In this document: positions 8,246 to 16,852 of the stretch, piece after piece
Numbering within the stretch: position 1 is the stretch's first letter
Layout of the letters: every line of letters starts with the position of its first letter
NCBI GenBank assembly: GCA_038848185.1
Contig: JAWCNV010000003.1
Span: 1-64,000 of the forward strand
Direction: 5' to 3'
Origin: JAAOZP01 sp038848185
GTDB lineage: Archaea; Thermoproteota; EX4484-205; JAAOZP01
DNA length: 64,000 nucleotides
Program-made: the position numbers and the translations under genes
Notes under the pieces: generated by a model
Databases searched by the model: none
The model's input: only the letters and a program-made list of their open reading frames with translations
What the model was told of the DNA's origin: nothing

Positions 8246-8998
8246 ATGGTGGATAAGTTGAAGATTGGCGTCTTCAAGCTTACATCCTGCTCGGGGTGTC
8301 AGATGGTTCTGGTGCACTTGGAGGAAAGCCTTCTTGAAATCCTTAAGCATGTTGAGCTGAAGTACTTCAGGATGGTTAGTGATGATGATCTTCCAAACGA
8401 GACTTTGGATGCGGCTATAGTTGAGGGTGCTGTGACGAACGAGGAGGAGGCAGCAATGGTGAAGAAGATTAGGAAGATGTCGAGGTTCCTGGTTGCAGCT
8501 GGAGCCTGTGCGGTCACAGGCGGGTTGAACACTATGAAGAACATTACTCCGGAGGGAGAGGTTGAAAGCACAGTATACTCGTTGCCCGAACACATAAGGT
8601 CTGGTAAGGCTTTCGGATTGAATGAGTATGTTAAGGTTGACGCATACCTCTATGGGTGTCCGATAGACAGGAATGAACTGGTAAATGCACTCATGTCGCT
8701 GGTGCTGCGTGTCCCGCCGTACATACCTGGTTTAACGGTCTGCATGGAGTGCAAGATGAAGGGTAATGAGTGCGTTTTCCTGACGAAGGGTGAACCATGC
8801 TTAGGTCCAGTTACAGTTGGAGGCTGTGGTGCACTCTGTCCTTCGAACAATGTAGCTTGCGAAGGATGCCGGGGTGTTTTAAACGGGACTAACGTAAGCG
8901 GTTTGGCATCAGCTTGGACTAATGCTGGAGTAAGCCCCGAGGCGATTCAGTTGAAGCTGAGAAAATACCATAGCGTTTACCAGAATTTAAGGAGGTGA
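8246..8998 (+). CDS. hydD: Group 3b hydrogenase small subunit (HydD)
   Basis: Small electron-transfer subunit of 250 residues. Proximal cluster ligands are LTSCSGCQ, GACAV and YGCP. The C-terminal third adds many cysteines (CMECKMKGNEC, CLGP, CGALCP, CEGC), enough for two further [4Fe-4S] clusters as in sulfhydrogenase delta subunits. I placed the start at the ATG at 8246 because GAGGTGG lies about seven bases upstream; a GTG at 8231 is also in frame and would overlap hydG. The stop overlaps the ribosome-binding region of hydA. Confidence 0.92.
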   Translation: MVDKLKIGVFKLTSCSGCQMVLVHLEESLLEILKHVELKYFRMVSDDDLPNETLDAAIVEGAVTNEEEAAMVKKIRKMSRFLVAAGACAVTGGLNTMKNITPEGEVESTVYSLPEHIRSGKAFGLNEYVKVDAYLYGCPIDRNELVNALMSLVLRVPPYIPGLTVCMECKMKGNECVFLTKGEPCLGPVTVGGCGALCPSNNVACEGCRGVLNGTNVSGLASAWTNAGVSPEAIQLKLRKYHSVYQNLRR

Positions 8999-9006
8999 AG
9001 GAGAAA

Positions 9007-10293
9007 ATGGTTGACAGAACAATAGTCTACGATTACATAAGCAGGGTCGAGGGTGAAGGATCCCTGGAGGTTAAGATCTCTAACGGGAAGGCCGTTGATG
9101 CTAAGCTAGAGATATTTGAGGCACCGAGGTTCTTTGAGGCATTCTTAAAGGGAAGGAAGGCTCTTGAACTGCCTGAGCTGACATCTAGGATATGTGGAAT
9201 ATGCCCTATAGCTCACGTCATAACTGCAGCTAAAGCTGTGGAGAACGCTCTTGAAATATCCTTGGATGAGAGGACGATTGCCCTTAGAAAGGCGCTTGCC
9301 CTCTCGGGAATAATGCAGAGCCATGCTCTCCACGTATACTTCTTAGCTGCTCCAGACTTTCTAGGGTATCCGAGCGCGATCGCGGCTTCGAAAGACCTTA
9401 TGGATGTTGTGCGCAGAGGCTTCAGGCTTAAGAGAATAGCTAACATGGTTTCCGAGTACATAGGCGGTAGGGCGGTACACCCTATTACGCTTACAGTAGG
9501 AGGATTCTCAAGACCTCCGCCTGTTGAAAGGCTCGATGAAGTTGTTAAAGCTCTTGACTCTGCTCTCGAGGATGCTTTTGAAACAGTTAAACTGGTTTCA
9601 GGATTCAAGTACCCGGAGTTTGAGCCTAATCATATTAACGTCGCACTCTCGAGCAACGATGGTTACGCAATAACAGAGGGCTTTGCAAAGACCAGCACAG
9701 GAGAATATTTTGATGCTAGGGAGTATAGGAAACATGTTTCTGAGGAGCAGGTTCCTCATTCAAACACTAAGAGGTCGAAGCTAGGGAACGCCAGCTCCTT
9801 CGAAGTTGGCCCTGTGGCAAGATTCAACCTGAACTACGAGTCGCTGTGCGACAGTGCTAAAGAAGCTGCAGAGAAGGCGGGTCTTAAGCCGCCTGTGAGA
9901 AACCCGTTCAAGTCTACGATTGCTAGAGCGGTGGAGATAGTTCAAGCAGTAGACGAGATGAGAAGCATACTGAAGGAGGGTGTGAATGTTCCGCCGCCAC
10001 GAAAGCTTAGGTTACGCCAGGGCACGGGGGCAGCTTTAACAGAAGCACCCCGAGGACTCTTATACCATTCTTACACGCTGGATAGGGAGGGGAAAGTTTT
10101 GAATGCGGACATTGTTACACCTACTGCTCACAACTCTTGGAGGGTTGAGGAGGATGTGTTTGACCTAGTGCCGTCAGTAGTCGACATGGATGACAATGCC
10201 TTGAAGAATCTTCTCGGCATGCTTGTAAGAGCATATGATCCTTGCATATCCTGCTCAGTCCACGCCTTCACCGTTAAGCTGATTAGAAAGTAA
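9007..10293 (+). CDS. hydA: Group 3b [NiFe] hydrogenase large subunit (HydA)
   Basis: Catalytic large subunit, 428 residues. Nickel ligands are intact: RICGICPIAH at 61-70 (C63, C66) and DPCISCSVH at 411-419 (C413, C416). Only nine residues follow the final histidine, a short precursor tail compared with about 25 on HoxH. The ATG at 9007 is preceded by GGAGG and AAGGAGA; a GTG at 8995 is in frame but sits inside that binding site. It is the last gene of hydBGDA. Members of this group oxidise or evolve H2 with NADP(H) and some reduce sulfur; which applies here cannot be read from sequence. Confidence 0.93.
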   Translation: MVDRTIVYDYISRVEGEGSLEVKISNGKAVDAKLEIFEAPRFFEAFLKGRKALELPELTSRICGICPIAHVITAAKAVENALEISLDERTIALRKALALSGIMQSHALHVYFLAAPDFLGYPSAIAASKDLMDVVRRGFRLKRIANMVSEYIGGRAVHPITLTVGGFSRPPPVERLDEVVKALDSALEDAFETVKLVSGFKYPEFEPNHINVALSSNDGYAITEGFAKTSTGEYFDAREYRKHVSEEQVPHSNTKRSKLGNASSFEVGPVARFNLNYESLCDSAKEAAEKAGLKPPVRNPFKSTIARAVEIVQAVDEMRSILKEGVNVPPPRKLRLRQGTGAALTEAPRGLLYHSYTLDREGKVLNADIVTPTAHNSWRVEEDVFDLVPSVVDMDDNALKNLLGMLVRAYDPCISCSVHAFTVKLIRK

Positions 10294-10336
10294 GGCTTGG
10301 AACACAGATAATACTGTTTTTCGATTTTTCCCTGGT

Positions 10337-10846
10337 TCACAAGAGGCTTAACGTTGCCGCAGCCACACGTATAATGCTTGCAACCTTTTCAGCAACCTCA
10401 CGGTATTCGTCTGAAACAACAGTGCCCAGCTTAAAGTTCTCCACACCTATTCCAAGCACTTTTACGCTTGCCTCTGAAGGCGGTTTAAAAACATCTAGGA
10501 GCAGGGGTAGAGGTATAGCATGGGTTGAAACTGGTGTATGCGACTCCAAGTCTGCAGTGTCTAGGAGAACAAGCTTCCCTCCATCTGGAAAAGCGTCCAC
10601 AATCAATAGGTGTGAAGGCTTCTTCTCTAAAGCGTAGTCAACACAGGCTTCAAGCGAGACGCCGCATTCAACCGCCTCAAACCTGTCCCCATTGAAATGC
10701 TTAAGGCTTCTCGCTACAAGAACCCCTACAGCATCATCACCCCTCAGCTCATTCCCCACCCCTAGAACCATCAGTTTCTCCACGTCAGCCAGCCACTCCT
10801 CTAGTCTTCTTTTAACCTCCTCGTATTCTAAGTTGTTTCCCCTCAT
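10337..10846 (-). CDS. Hydrogenase maturation endopeptidase (HycI/HyaD family)
   Basis: A 169-residue protein with the family signature GVGNELRGDDAVG near residues 29-41; the Asp in this motif and a later His (STHAIP) are the usual nickel ligands. Such proteases remove the C-terminal tail of hydrogenase large subunits after Ni insertion. It lies tail-to-tail with hydA. It is the only such protease in the window although two large subunits with quite different tails need processing, so either it acts on one or both, or a second protease is encoded elsewhere. Confidence 0.9.
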   Translation of the reverse strand: MRGNNLEYEEVKRRLEEWLADVEKLMVLGVGNELRGDDAVGVLVARSLKHFNGDRFEAVECGVSLEACVDYALEKKPSHLLIVDAFPDGGKLVLLDTADLESHTPVSTHAIPLPLLLDVFKPPSEASVKVLGIGVENFKLGTVVSDEYREVAEKVASIIRVAAATLSLL

Positions 10847-10994
10847 TGTAAGGGAATGCGTGGAAGTTGTTTATTAGTATTCTGAATGTTATCTGGTTTA
10901 TTCCCCGATGTTTAAGAATTGTTTAAGCCTTTCATAAAGCGTTGCTCAGAACCTAAAAGGCTATATATTTCGAAGACCTTATTTAGGAAACGAG

Positions 10995-11270
10995 TTGAGT
11001 GAGGAAAAGGTTTACGTAGGGGACGTTAGGCACTTCTTTCCAAGGATCGCTGTAGCAATAGTCGACCTTGTTGGTGAGCTTAAGACTGGGGACGAGATAC
11101 TGATACTCGGTAGGACCACCAACCTTAGGCAGAAGGTTGAGTCGATGGAGATCGAGCATAAGAAGGTTGAGACAGCTCCCCCAGGTAGCTCCATAGGTTT
11201 GAAAACAGTTGATAAAGTTAGAGAGGGAGACAGGGTTTACGTGGTTAAGCCTTCAACCCAAGCTCCCTGA
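10995..11270 (+). CDS. Small beta-barrel protein like domain 2 of translation GTPases
   Basis: A 91-residue protein starting at TTG. GELKTGDEILILGRTTNLRQKVESM followed by an EIEHKKVETAPPGSSIGLK pattern resembles the second beta-barrel domain of EF-Tu/IF2-type factors, without any GTPase domain. Stand-alone copies of this barrel occur in bacteria and archaea, but I do not know a defined function. Its 3' end overlaps the end of the convergent epimerase gene by 26 bases. A TATA-like AAGGCTATATATTTC lies about 25-30 bases upstream. Confidence 0.7.
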   Translation: MSEEKVYVGDVRHFFPRIAVAIVDLVGELKTGDEILILGRTTNLRQKVESMEIEHKKVETAPPGSSIGLKTVDKVREGDRVYVVKPSTQAP

Positions 11271-12201
11271 GCCTGGCTTCAACACTAAGCTTAACGGCCT
11301 CCCTACTAGTGTGCTTCGGCCTCCAGCCAGTTGCCTTAATCTTACTTATGTCCAGATTCATCAGTTTAACGTCCCCCACCCATCCCCTGCCGTTTTCAAC
11401 ACCTCCGGTGAAAACCTTCTTAACATTACTAAGCCCCATTGACTCCACAACTATGTCCGCTATCTCGGAGACGTTAATCCAGTCCTCTGAGCCAATGTTG
11501 TAAACATCGTAGTGTGAAGCCTCCATGTGCTTCAAAACCTGGAGCATGGCTTCAACACAATCCTCAACCCAAACATATGATTTCCGCTGGGAACCGTCAC
11601 CTAGTATTTCAAGCCTCTTTGGATTCTCCCTAAGCTTGTTAATGAAATCGTATATTACTCCATGAGTGAGCCTTGGACCCACAATGTTCGCAAGCCTCAG
11701 AGAGACTCCAGCCATTCCAAAGGTGTGGCAGTAGGATGAGACAAGGCCCTCAGCAGCCAGCTTAGCAGCACCGTAGAGGGAGATGGGTTTCAGAGGCCCG
11801 TAGTCCTCAGGCGTCGGGACCCTTAAAGCATCACCGTAGATTGTTGACGACGAAGCGAATACGAAGAACCTTACCCCTGTTTTCCTGGCGTATTCAAGCA
11901 TGTTGAAGGTCGCCTCAATATTTTCACGGAAATGGATGGAGGGGGTGGTTTCCCTGACATCCGGGTTTGCAGCTAGGTGGAAAACGTATTCTAAGCCATC
12001 AGCATCCTCCGAGAGGTCAACAGACTTAGCATCACCCATGACGAGCCTAAGCCTACCTGTTTTGAAGGCCTGCTCAATGTTTTCAAACCTGCCTGTTGAA
12101 AAATTATCCAGTACGGTTACTTCCCAACCTTCCTCAACCAGCTTCTCCACCAAGTGGCTTCCGATAAAGCCTGCACCACCAGTTACGAGCGCCTTGGGCA
12201 A
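11245..12201 (-). CDS. NAD-dependent sugar epimerase (UDP-glucose 4-epimerase-like)
   Basis: Extended short-chain dehydrogenase of 318 residues. TGGAGFIGSH (7-16) binds NAD, Ser/Thr at 118-120 and Y143-x3-K147 (YGAAK) form the catalytic triad, and the C-terminal half is typical of nucleotide-sugar epimerases. It starts 12 bases after a galactokinase-like gene on the same strand, which favours a GalE-like role in galactose or UDP-sugar metabolism. Substrate cannot be fixed from sequence; UDP-glucuronate or UDP-GlcNAc epimerases look similar. Confidence 0.85.
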   Translation of the reverse strand: MPKALVTGGAGFIGSHLVEKLVEEGWEVTVLDNFSTGRFENIEQAFKTGRLRLVMGDAKSVDLSEDADGLEYVFHLAANPDVRETTPSIHFRENIEATFNMLEYARKTGVRFFVFASSSTIYGDALRVPTPEDYGPLKPISLYGAAKLAAEGLVSSYCHTFGMAGVSLRLANIVGPRLTHGVIYDFINKLRENPKRLEILGDGSQRKSYVWVEDCVEAMLQVLKHMEASHYDVYNIGSEDWINVSEIADIVVESMGLSNVKKVFTGGVENGRGWVGDVKLMNLDISKIKATGWRPKHTSREAVKLSVEARLRELGLKA

Positions 12202-12213
12202 CTTTGATCACCT

Positions 12214-13461
12214 TTATTCTAGGAGGGTCGCTGAGGCTCCTGAGCCCACGCTTGTCGTGAAAACGCTTTGGGCCCCAGCCTTCCTGAAAGCCTCCTCAAC
12301 CCTAGGAGCATCGCTTAGGCTCCTAACTATTGCGAGCAGCGAGCCGCCCATGCCTGCACCAGATATTTTAACTCCTATAGCTCCGGCTTCGAGAGCAGCG
12401 TCGCGCATGGCTTCAAGCTTCGGATGGCTAACCTCATAAAAGTCTCTGAGCAGAACATGCTGCAGATTCACTATTCCGCCTAATGCCTCCAGCCAGTCTT
12501 CAACAGGCTTCAAACCCAGCTTCTCTAAATCCATTTTCCTGACAGACCTGTACTTAAGTATTTTAAGCGCGACCTCGGTGGAGTTCTGCATACGAATGGT
12601 GAAGACGATTCTGTTCGCCAGCTTCAGAGGCAACGTGCTCAGGTAATTTCTTAAATCATCCTCTTTCAGAAGCCTCCATTCAACACTAGTGTAATCACCG
12701 TTTAGCATTCCACGCAATGGTTCAGGAGGAGAAGCATCTCTAAGCATTCTAATAGCGGCGTTCAGCTCAGACTGTCTGACTGGATGAATCTCGGCGGTGC
12801 TGTGCCTGATGCCGGAGTCCGCCACTATGAAGACCATCCCGCCGCCAGCAAACTCCTCCACGCTTATTGCCGGTTTAAAATCCAGTTTTATCACTCCGCC
12901 GTAGGAGGAAGCGTACTGGTCGAGTCTTCCGCAGGGTATACTCATAACGTTGTGCTCAGCCTCGTAGGCGAGTTCAGCCAGCTCCATCCTGCTTAAGCCC
13001 AGATCCAGCAGTTCCGCGTACATCGCCGCCAATGAAACATGTAATGCTGCACTACTCGCTAGACCTGAGGCCACAGGCACCTCACTGTCAACGTAAATCG
13101 CTAGACCTGTCTTCACCATTCCATATTTTTCAGAAACAAGCATGTGTATCGAGCGGAAGTAGTTCCCGAACCATTTACCCTTCAGCAGTTCAACCTCGCC
13201 GGATTGGAAAACATCCTCGCTCTCAACACCCTCCCTCTCCAAGGTTAGTGACTTAACCCTTATAGTGCCCGACTCATCAAGCCTTGAACATGCGGCGAAA
13301 GTTCTCTTCTCAATAGCAACCGGAACCACAGGAAGCATCTTATAGTCTTGATGCGTATTAAGGAAGTCTACTCGGGCCGGGGCTGAAGAAAAACATGTCA
13401 CACTCCCATTCTCAGCTTTGGCTCTCTCGTAAACATTCTTAGCAAGTTGACTTAGCTGCAT
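12214..13461 (-). CDS. GHMP-family sugar kinase, galactokinase-like
   Basis: A 415-residue GHMP kinase. Motif 1 (SAPARVDFLNTHQDY) resembles the galactokinase signature, motif 2 is PVASGLASSAALH near 131 (phosphate loop), and motif 3 is KISGAGMGG near the C-terminus. The N-terminal motif differs from the GalK consensus GRxNLIGEHTDY (here ARVDFLNTHQDY), so another sugar, such as N-acetylgalactosamine or another hexose, is possible. It lies directly upstream of the epimerase, forming a two-gene unit for sugar phosphorylation and epimerisation. Confidence 0.83.
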   Translation of the reverse strand: MQLSQLAKNVYERAKAENGSVTCFSSAPARVDFLNTHQDYKMLPVVPVAIEKRTFAACSRLDESGTIRVKSLTLEREGVESEDVFQSGEVELLKGKWFGNYFRSIHMLVSEKYGMVKTGLAIYVDSEVPVASGLASSAALHVSLAAMYAELLDLGLSRMELAELAYEAEHNVMSIPCGRLDQYASSYGGVIKLDFKPAISVEEFAGGGMVFIVADSGIRHSTAEIHPVRQSELNAAIRMLRDASPPEPLRGMLNGDYTSVEWRLLKEDDLRNYLSTLPLKLANRIVFTIRMQNSTEVALKILKYRSVRKMDLEKLGLKPVEDWLEALGGIVNLQHVLLRDFYEVSHPKLEAMRDAALEAGAIGVKISGAGMGGSLLAIVRSLSDAPRVEEAFRKAGAQSVFTTSVGSGASATLLE

Positions 13462-13878
13462 CCGATTTCCCTCGAGGAATCTACTTTAAAGCTTTTCTCA
13501 ACATCATAGGTAGTTATTCTCACAGGATCAGTTTGATTCGAAGACAACATTCAAGGAGAGACGATAAGCCGTTAGGCGGATACTGCAACAAGGGTCTTGT
13601 TGATGCTTGTCTTTACCAGAAAAATAATCATATAAGGTAGATGAAGCCGAGTCTCAACATCGTATTCCTCATGGATTTCATATACTCCTTGAAGAACTCT
13701 TCAAGACCTTTGATGATCCACGAATTTTAGGATCTTATTGACAAGTCTTCTCTAGTTCCCTCTTTAGAAAAGTAAATGCATTACATCCTCTATGTGGAAG
13801 ATATTACCTGCATTATCCTTTAAGATGAAAGGCGGATGGAGGATTTAAAGAGTGAAGAAAAAGTGAAAATGAAATGGG
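13462..13878. other. 417-base spacer with possible gene remnants
   Basis: No intact gene. On the minus strand, two short frames in succession (about 13765-13695, then 13715-13635) read like coding fragments, the second ending LEEFFKEYMKSMRNTMLRLGFIYLI before a stop. This could be a decayed gene, but the fragments are too short to name. No tRNA or CRISPR structure is seen. Confidence 0.4.
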
Positions 13879-15309
13879 TTAGCCACTAACCGGTGGGGGA
13901 GGCGGTGGAGGCAGGGGTATTTCCGCCTTGGGCTTCCTTCTCAGGAGTATTATCGCCAACGCCACGACGGCTACTGCTACGACCCCGATGATTATCAACA
14001 AAGGAAGCTCCTCTTTACTTACCGTAAGGCTCCCCGTCAGACCATTTACGTCGATGGCGTATGTTCCCTCGCTAGCAGGTGCGTAGAAGAAGCTTACCGT
14101 CGTAGATTGGTCTGGGCCTAATGCGCCTGTCTCAGTCTTAACAAACTGATTGTTAACCTTCAGCGTAACATTGAAAGTTCCAGATCTCCTGCCAGTATTC
14201 CTAATGATGACGGAGATCGTTGAGGACTGGCCGACCTTAATCGAATCCGGGTTTATGTTAAGGCTACTGAATTCGAATCTGGTAAACGGCCTCATCAATG
14301 GATGACGGTCAGCATTGTCGGAATCTATCTTATAGGGCGTGTCCCCGAGACCATCATTATTAGTATCAACGCCAGTATAGTTGCTCCAGTAGTTTCCCCT
14401 AGAACTATCATCCCAAGAGTTTATAGATTGGTAAACGCTAACTTGTAGAGCATTGTTAATGAAATCATTATTGTAAATGTTGTTGTTAGAGGAAAAATAG
14501 GGACGTATGCCACACGCACGATTCTTGGAAATAGTGTTGCCAGTTATGGTGTTGCCAGAGGAATTATAGAGGCATATACCATAGAGGTTGTTGGAAAGAG
14601 TGTTGTTAGCAATGGTGTTTTCACTCGACTCCAGTAGCTCAACCCCGACAGTTGCGTTTGAGAGGTTGAGGTTTACAACCCTTATCCTCCTGCAATTGAC
14701 TAGAATAACCTGGCCAGCATTGTTCACCGTCAAGCCTGAAACGCCTTCAAGGTAGACCAATGGCTTACCGTTAACGGTATTATTCAAAACAGTATTGGAG
14801 TAAGAATACCAGATGAAAAGACCGTTGTTGATTAAAACATTGCCCAAAACAGTGTTGTCGTTAGAGGAGGAATCGAGTCGTATGCCATTCCAAGTGTTGT
14901 TGGAAAAAGTGTTATTAGCTATGGTGTTGTTAGAGGAAGAAGCGAGAAATATGCCATAATGGAAGCCCTCCACCTTAACGTTTCTTATAGTGACGTTCAC
15001 CCTGTTACTCAGACTTATCCCCCGTCCCCGAAATGAGAAGGGCCCGGTGACCCTATGACCATTGCCATCGAGAATGATATTATCCCTCTCAATGATGATT
15101 CCATCCTCAGATGCTATTATGTCGTCGGTTAAAACGTATGTCTTCCCGTCCCTTCTTATGGGTGCGTCGCTCGGATCAATAGAGCCATCCTCCTTAATGT
15201 TGATTGTTCCATTGCTCCAACCGGCTTCAACGCTTAAACGGGAGACGGTGAGGCTTGCGATTGTCGGAAGTAAGATTATTGTTAAGATTAATAATTTCCT
15301 CAACTCCAT
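13879..15309 (-). CDS. Secreted right-handed beta-helix (NosD/CASH-like) membrane-anchored protein
   Basis: A 476-residue exported protein. Residues 1-30 are a signal peptide (MELRKLLILTIILLPTIAS). Then come about a dozen parallel beta-helix turns rich in NNTI, SNN and YGI patterns, as in NosD/pectate-lyase-like repeats. A calcium-type segment (DTNNDGLGDTPYKID) follows, then an Ig-like CARDB-type domain. A TM helix lies near 440-462, and the cytoplasmic tail is PLPPPPPPPV. The frame is open 44 codons further upstream, but the ATG at 15309 has GGAGAGTGA in front and begins the signal peptide. Its role on the cell surface is unknown; polysaccharide binding is a guess from the fold. Confidence 0.8.
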   Translation of the reverse strand: MELRKLLILTIILLPTIASLTVSRLSVEAGWSNGTINIKEDGSIDPSDAPIRRDGKTYVLTDDIIASEDGIIIERDNIILDGNGHRVTGPFSFRGRGISLSNRVNVTIRNVKVEGFHYGIFLASSSNNTIANNTFSNNTWNGIRLDSSSNDNTVLGNVLINNGLFIWYSYSNTVLNNTVNGKPLVYLEGVSGLTVNNAGQVILVNCRRIRVVNLNLSNATVGVELLESSENTIANNTLSNNLYGICLYNSSGNTITGNTISKNRACGIRPYFSSNNNIYNNDFINNALQVSVYQSINSWDDSSRGNYWSNYTGVDTNNDGLGDTPYKIDSDNADRHPLMRPFTRFEFSSLNINPDSIKVGQSSTISVIIRNTGRRSGTFNVTLKVNNQFVKTETGALGPDQSTTVSFFYAPASEGTYAIDVNGLTGSLTVSKEELPLLIIIGVVAVAVVALAIILLRRKPKAEIPLPPPPPPPVSG

Positions 15310-15674
15310 TCTCACTCTCCTTCTTAGCATTATTTTAAGTATTTGAGGTTTGCAACTTGAGACCCTAGCATCCGCCTTCCCTAAGCTCTCTCGTATCCTC
15401 GAGTTCAAATATCTCTCTAAACCTGTTTCCCGGTGCATCATACCACTGAGCCTCCTTTTGAGAACATTCCAAATGGGGGCAGCATGCTATTTTTCATCTA
15501 CCGTTGTACTCTCTGTCTAAATGAGACTACATGGGTTATTGGTGTAGCATAACACATGCCAAGTTGTTGAGAGTCTGATTAAATCTTTATTTGTTTGCGA
15601 ACGGGCACCTCAGGGATACTGTTTTACCCTTCCAAATGCAACCCTTAAATTGAGAGCCCCTACTATTAATCTAG
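15310..15674. other. 365-base divergent intergenic region
   Basis: Lies between the beta-helix gene (minus) and thiI (plus). The minus frame stays open to 15441, but that stretch looks non-coding. A CTTAAAATAA element near 15326-15337 could be a TATA box for the beta-helix gene. I see no RNA gene or repeat. Confidence 0.45.
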
Positions 15675-16829
15675 ATGAGGAGAATCTGTGTAATACATTA
15701 CTCGGAAATAGGCTTGAAGGGACGTAACAGACCCTTTTTCGAGAAGAAGCTAGCGGAGAATGTGAAACATGCGCTTAATGGGGTGACTGATGCTAAGGTT
15801 GAGAGGCTTCAGGGCAGGCTGGTGTTTCCAATTGAAGAGGCAGACCCTCAGAAGATTGCTGAAAGACTTACGCGTGTCTTCGGGGTCTCATGGTTCACCT
15901 TCGCCTCGGTAGCGGAGCCAAGTGCCGATTCAATAGGGAGGATCGTGATGGAGGAGGCTTCCAAGAGTGTTAAGCAGGGTGAAACAATTAAGGTTGAGGT
16001 TAAGAGAGCAGATAAAAAGTTTCCAGTAACATCACTCGAACTCAGCAGGATTCTTGGGAAAATGCTTGTTGAAAACCTTGGGGTAAAAGTGTCTTTGAAT
16101 AATCCTTTGAAGAAGATATATGTCGAGGTTTTAAGCAGGGAGGCCTATGTCTTCACCGATAGAATAAGGGGGCTAGGTGGGATTCCCGTAGGCTCCTCCG
16201 GCAAAGTTCTTTCACTCCTCTCGGGGGGGATAGATTCTCCAGTCGCATCATACCTCATGATGAAAAGAGGGTGTAGAGTCCACTATCTACATTTCCATCC
16301 TTTCCAAGATAATGCTGAGGCTGAGAACTCGAAGATCATTGAGATTGTCCGGAGGCTCTTACAGTATTCGGGTAAGACTACTGTGGTCTTCATACCGGCG
16401 TACGAGTTTCAAATAGCAGCCGTGAATATTCCTGCAAGGTACGATCTTGTCCTGTTCAGAAGATTCATGTTTAAGGTTGCGGAGAAGGTTGCGGAGGCTG
16501 AGGGGGCTAAGGCTATTGTAACTGGTGAAAGCCTTGCTCAAGTAGCTTCGCAGACGCTTGAGAACATGGTAGCGATAAGCAGCAGCCTTAGGACACCTGT
16601 ATTCAGGCCACTTATAGCCTACGATAAGGAGGAGATTATTTCACTAGCCAAGAAGATAGGCACCTACGAGCTTTCAATCAAGCCGTATAAGGATTGCTGC
16701 AGCATCATTGCGAGACACCCTGAGACAAGAGCTAGGGTTGAAAAGGTTGAGGAGCTTGAAAAGGTGATTGATATGGAGTCGGTGGTTAATAGGAGCCTAA
16801 AGTTGTCGTCCAAGATTGTTGTAGAGTAA
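15675..16829 (+). CDS. thiI: tRNA 4-thiouridine synthetase / thiamine sulfur-transfer protein ThiI
   Basis: A 384-residue ThiI. The N-terminal ferredoxin-like and THUMP domains (about 1-170) bind tRNA. The PP-loop LSGGIDSPVASYLM near 181-194 adenylates U8. The conserved DCCSIIARHPETRA region follows near 337, with the Cys pair used in archaeal enzymes. There is no C-terminal rhodanese domain, as is usual in archaea, so sulfur must come from another donor. The next gene but one is a cysteine-desulfurase homologue, the usual partner, but its active site is gone. Start ATG at 15675. Confidence 0.92.
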   Translation: MRRICVIHYSEIGLKGRNRPFFEKKLAENVKHALNGVTDAKVERLQGRLVFPIEEADPQKIAERLTRVFGVSWFTFASVAEPSADSIGRIVMEEASKSVKQGETIKVEVKRADKKFPVTSLELSRILGKMLVENLGVKVSLNNPLKKIYVEVLSREAYVFTDRIRGLGGIPVGSSGKVLSLLSGGIDSPVASYLMMKRGCRVHYLHFHPFQDNAEAENSKIIEIVRRLLQYSGKTTVVFIPAYEFQIAAVNIPARYDLVLFRRFMFKVAEKVAEAEGAKAIVTGESLAQVASQTLENMVAISSSLRTPVFRPLIAYDKEEIISLAKKIGTYELSIKPYKDCCSIIARHPETRARVEKVEELEKVIDMESVVNRSLKLSSKIVVE

Positions 16830-16852
16830 AGGCTGTTTGGAAAATGTTAAGC

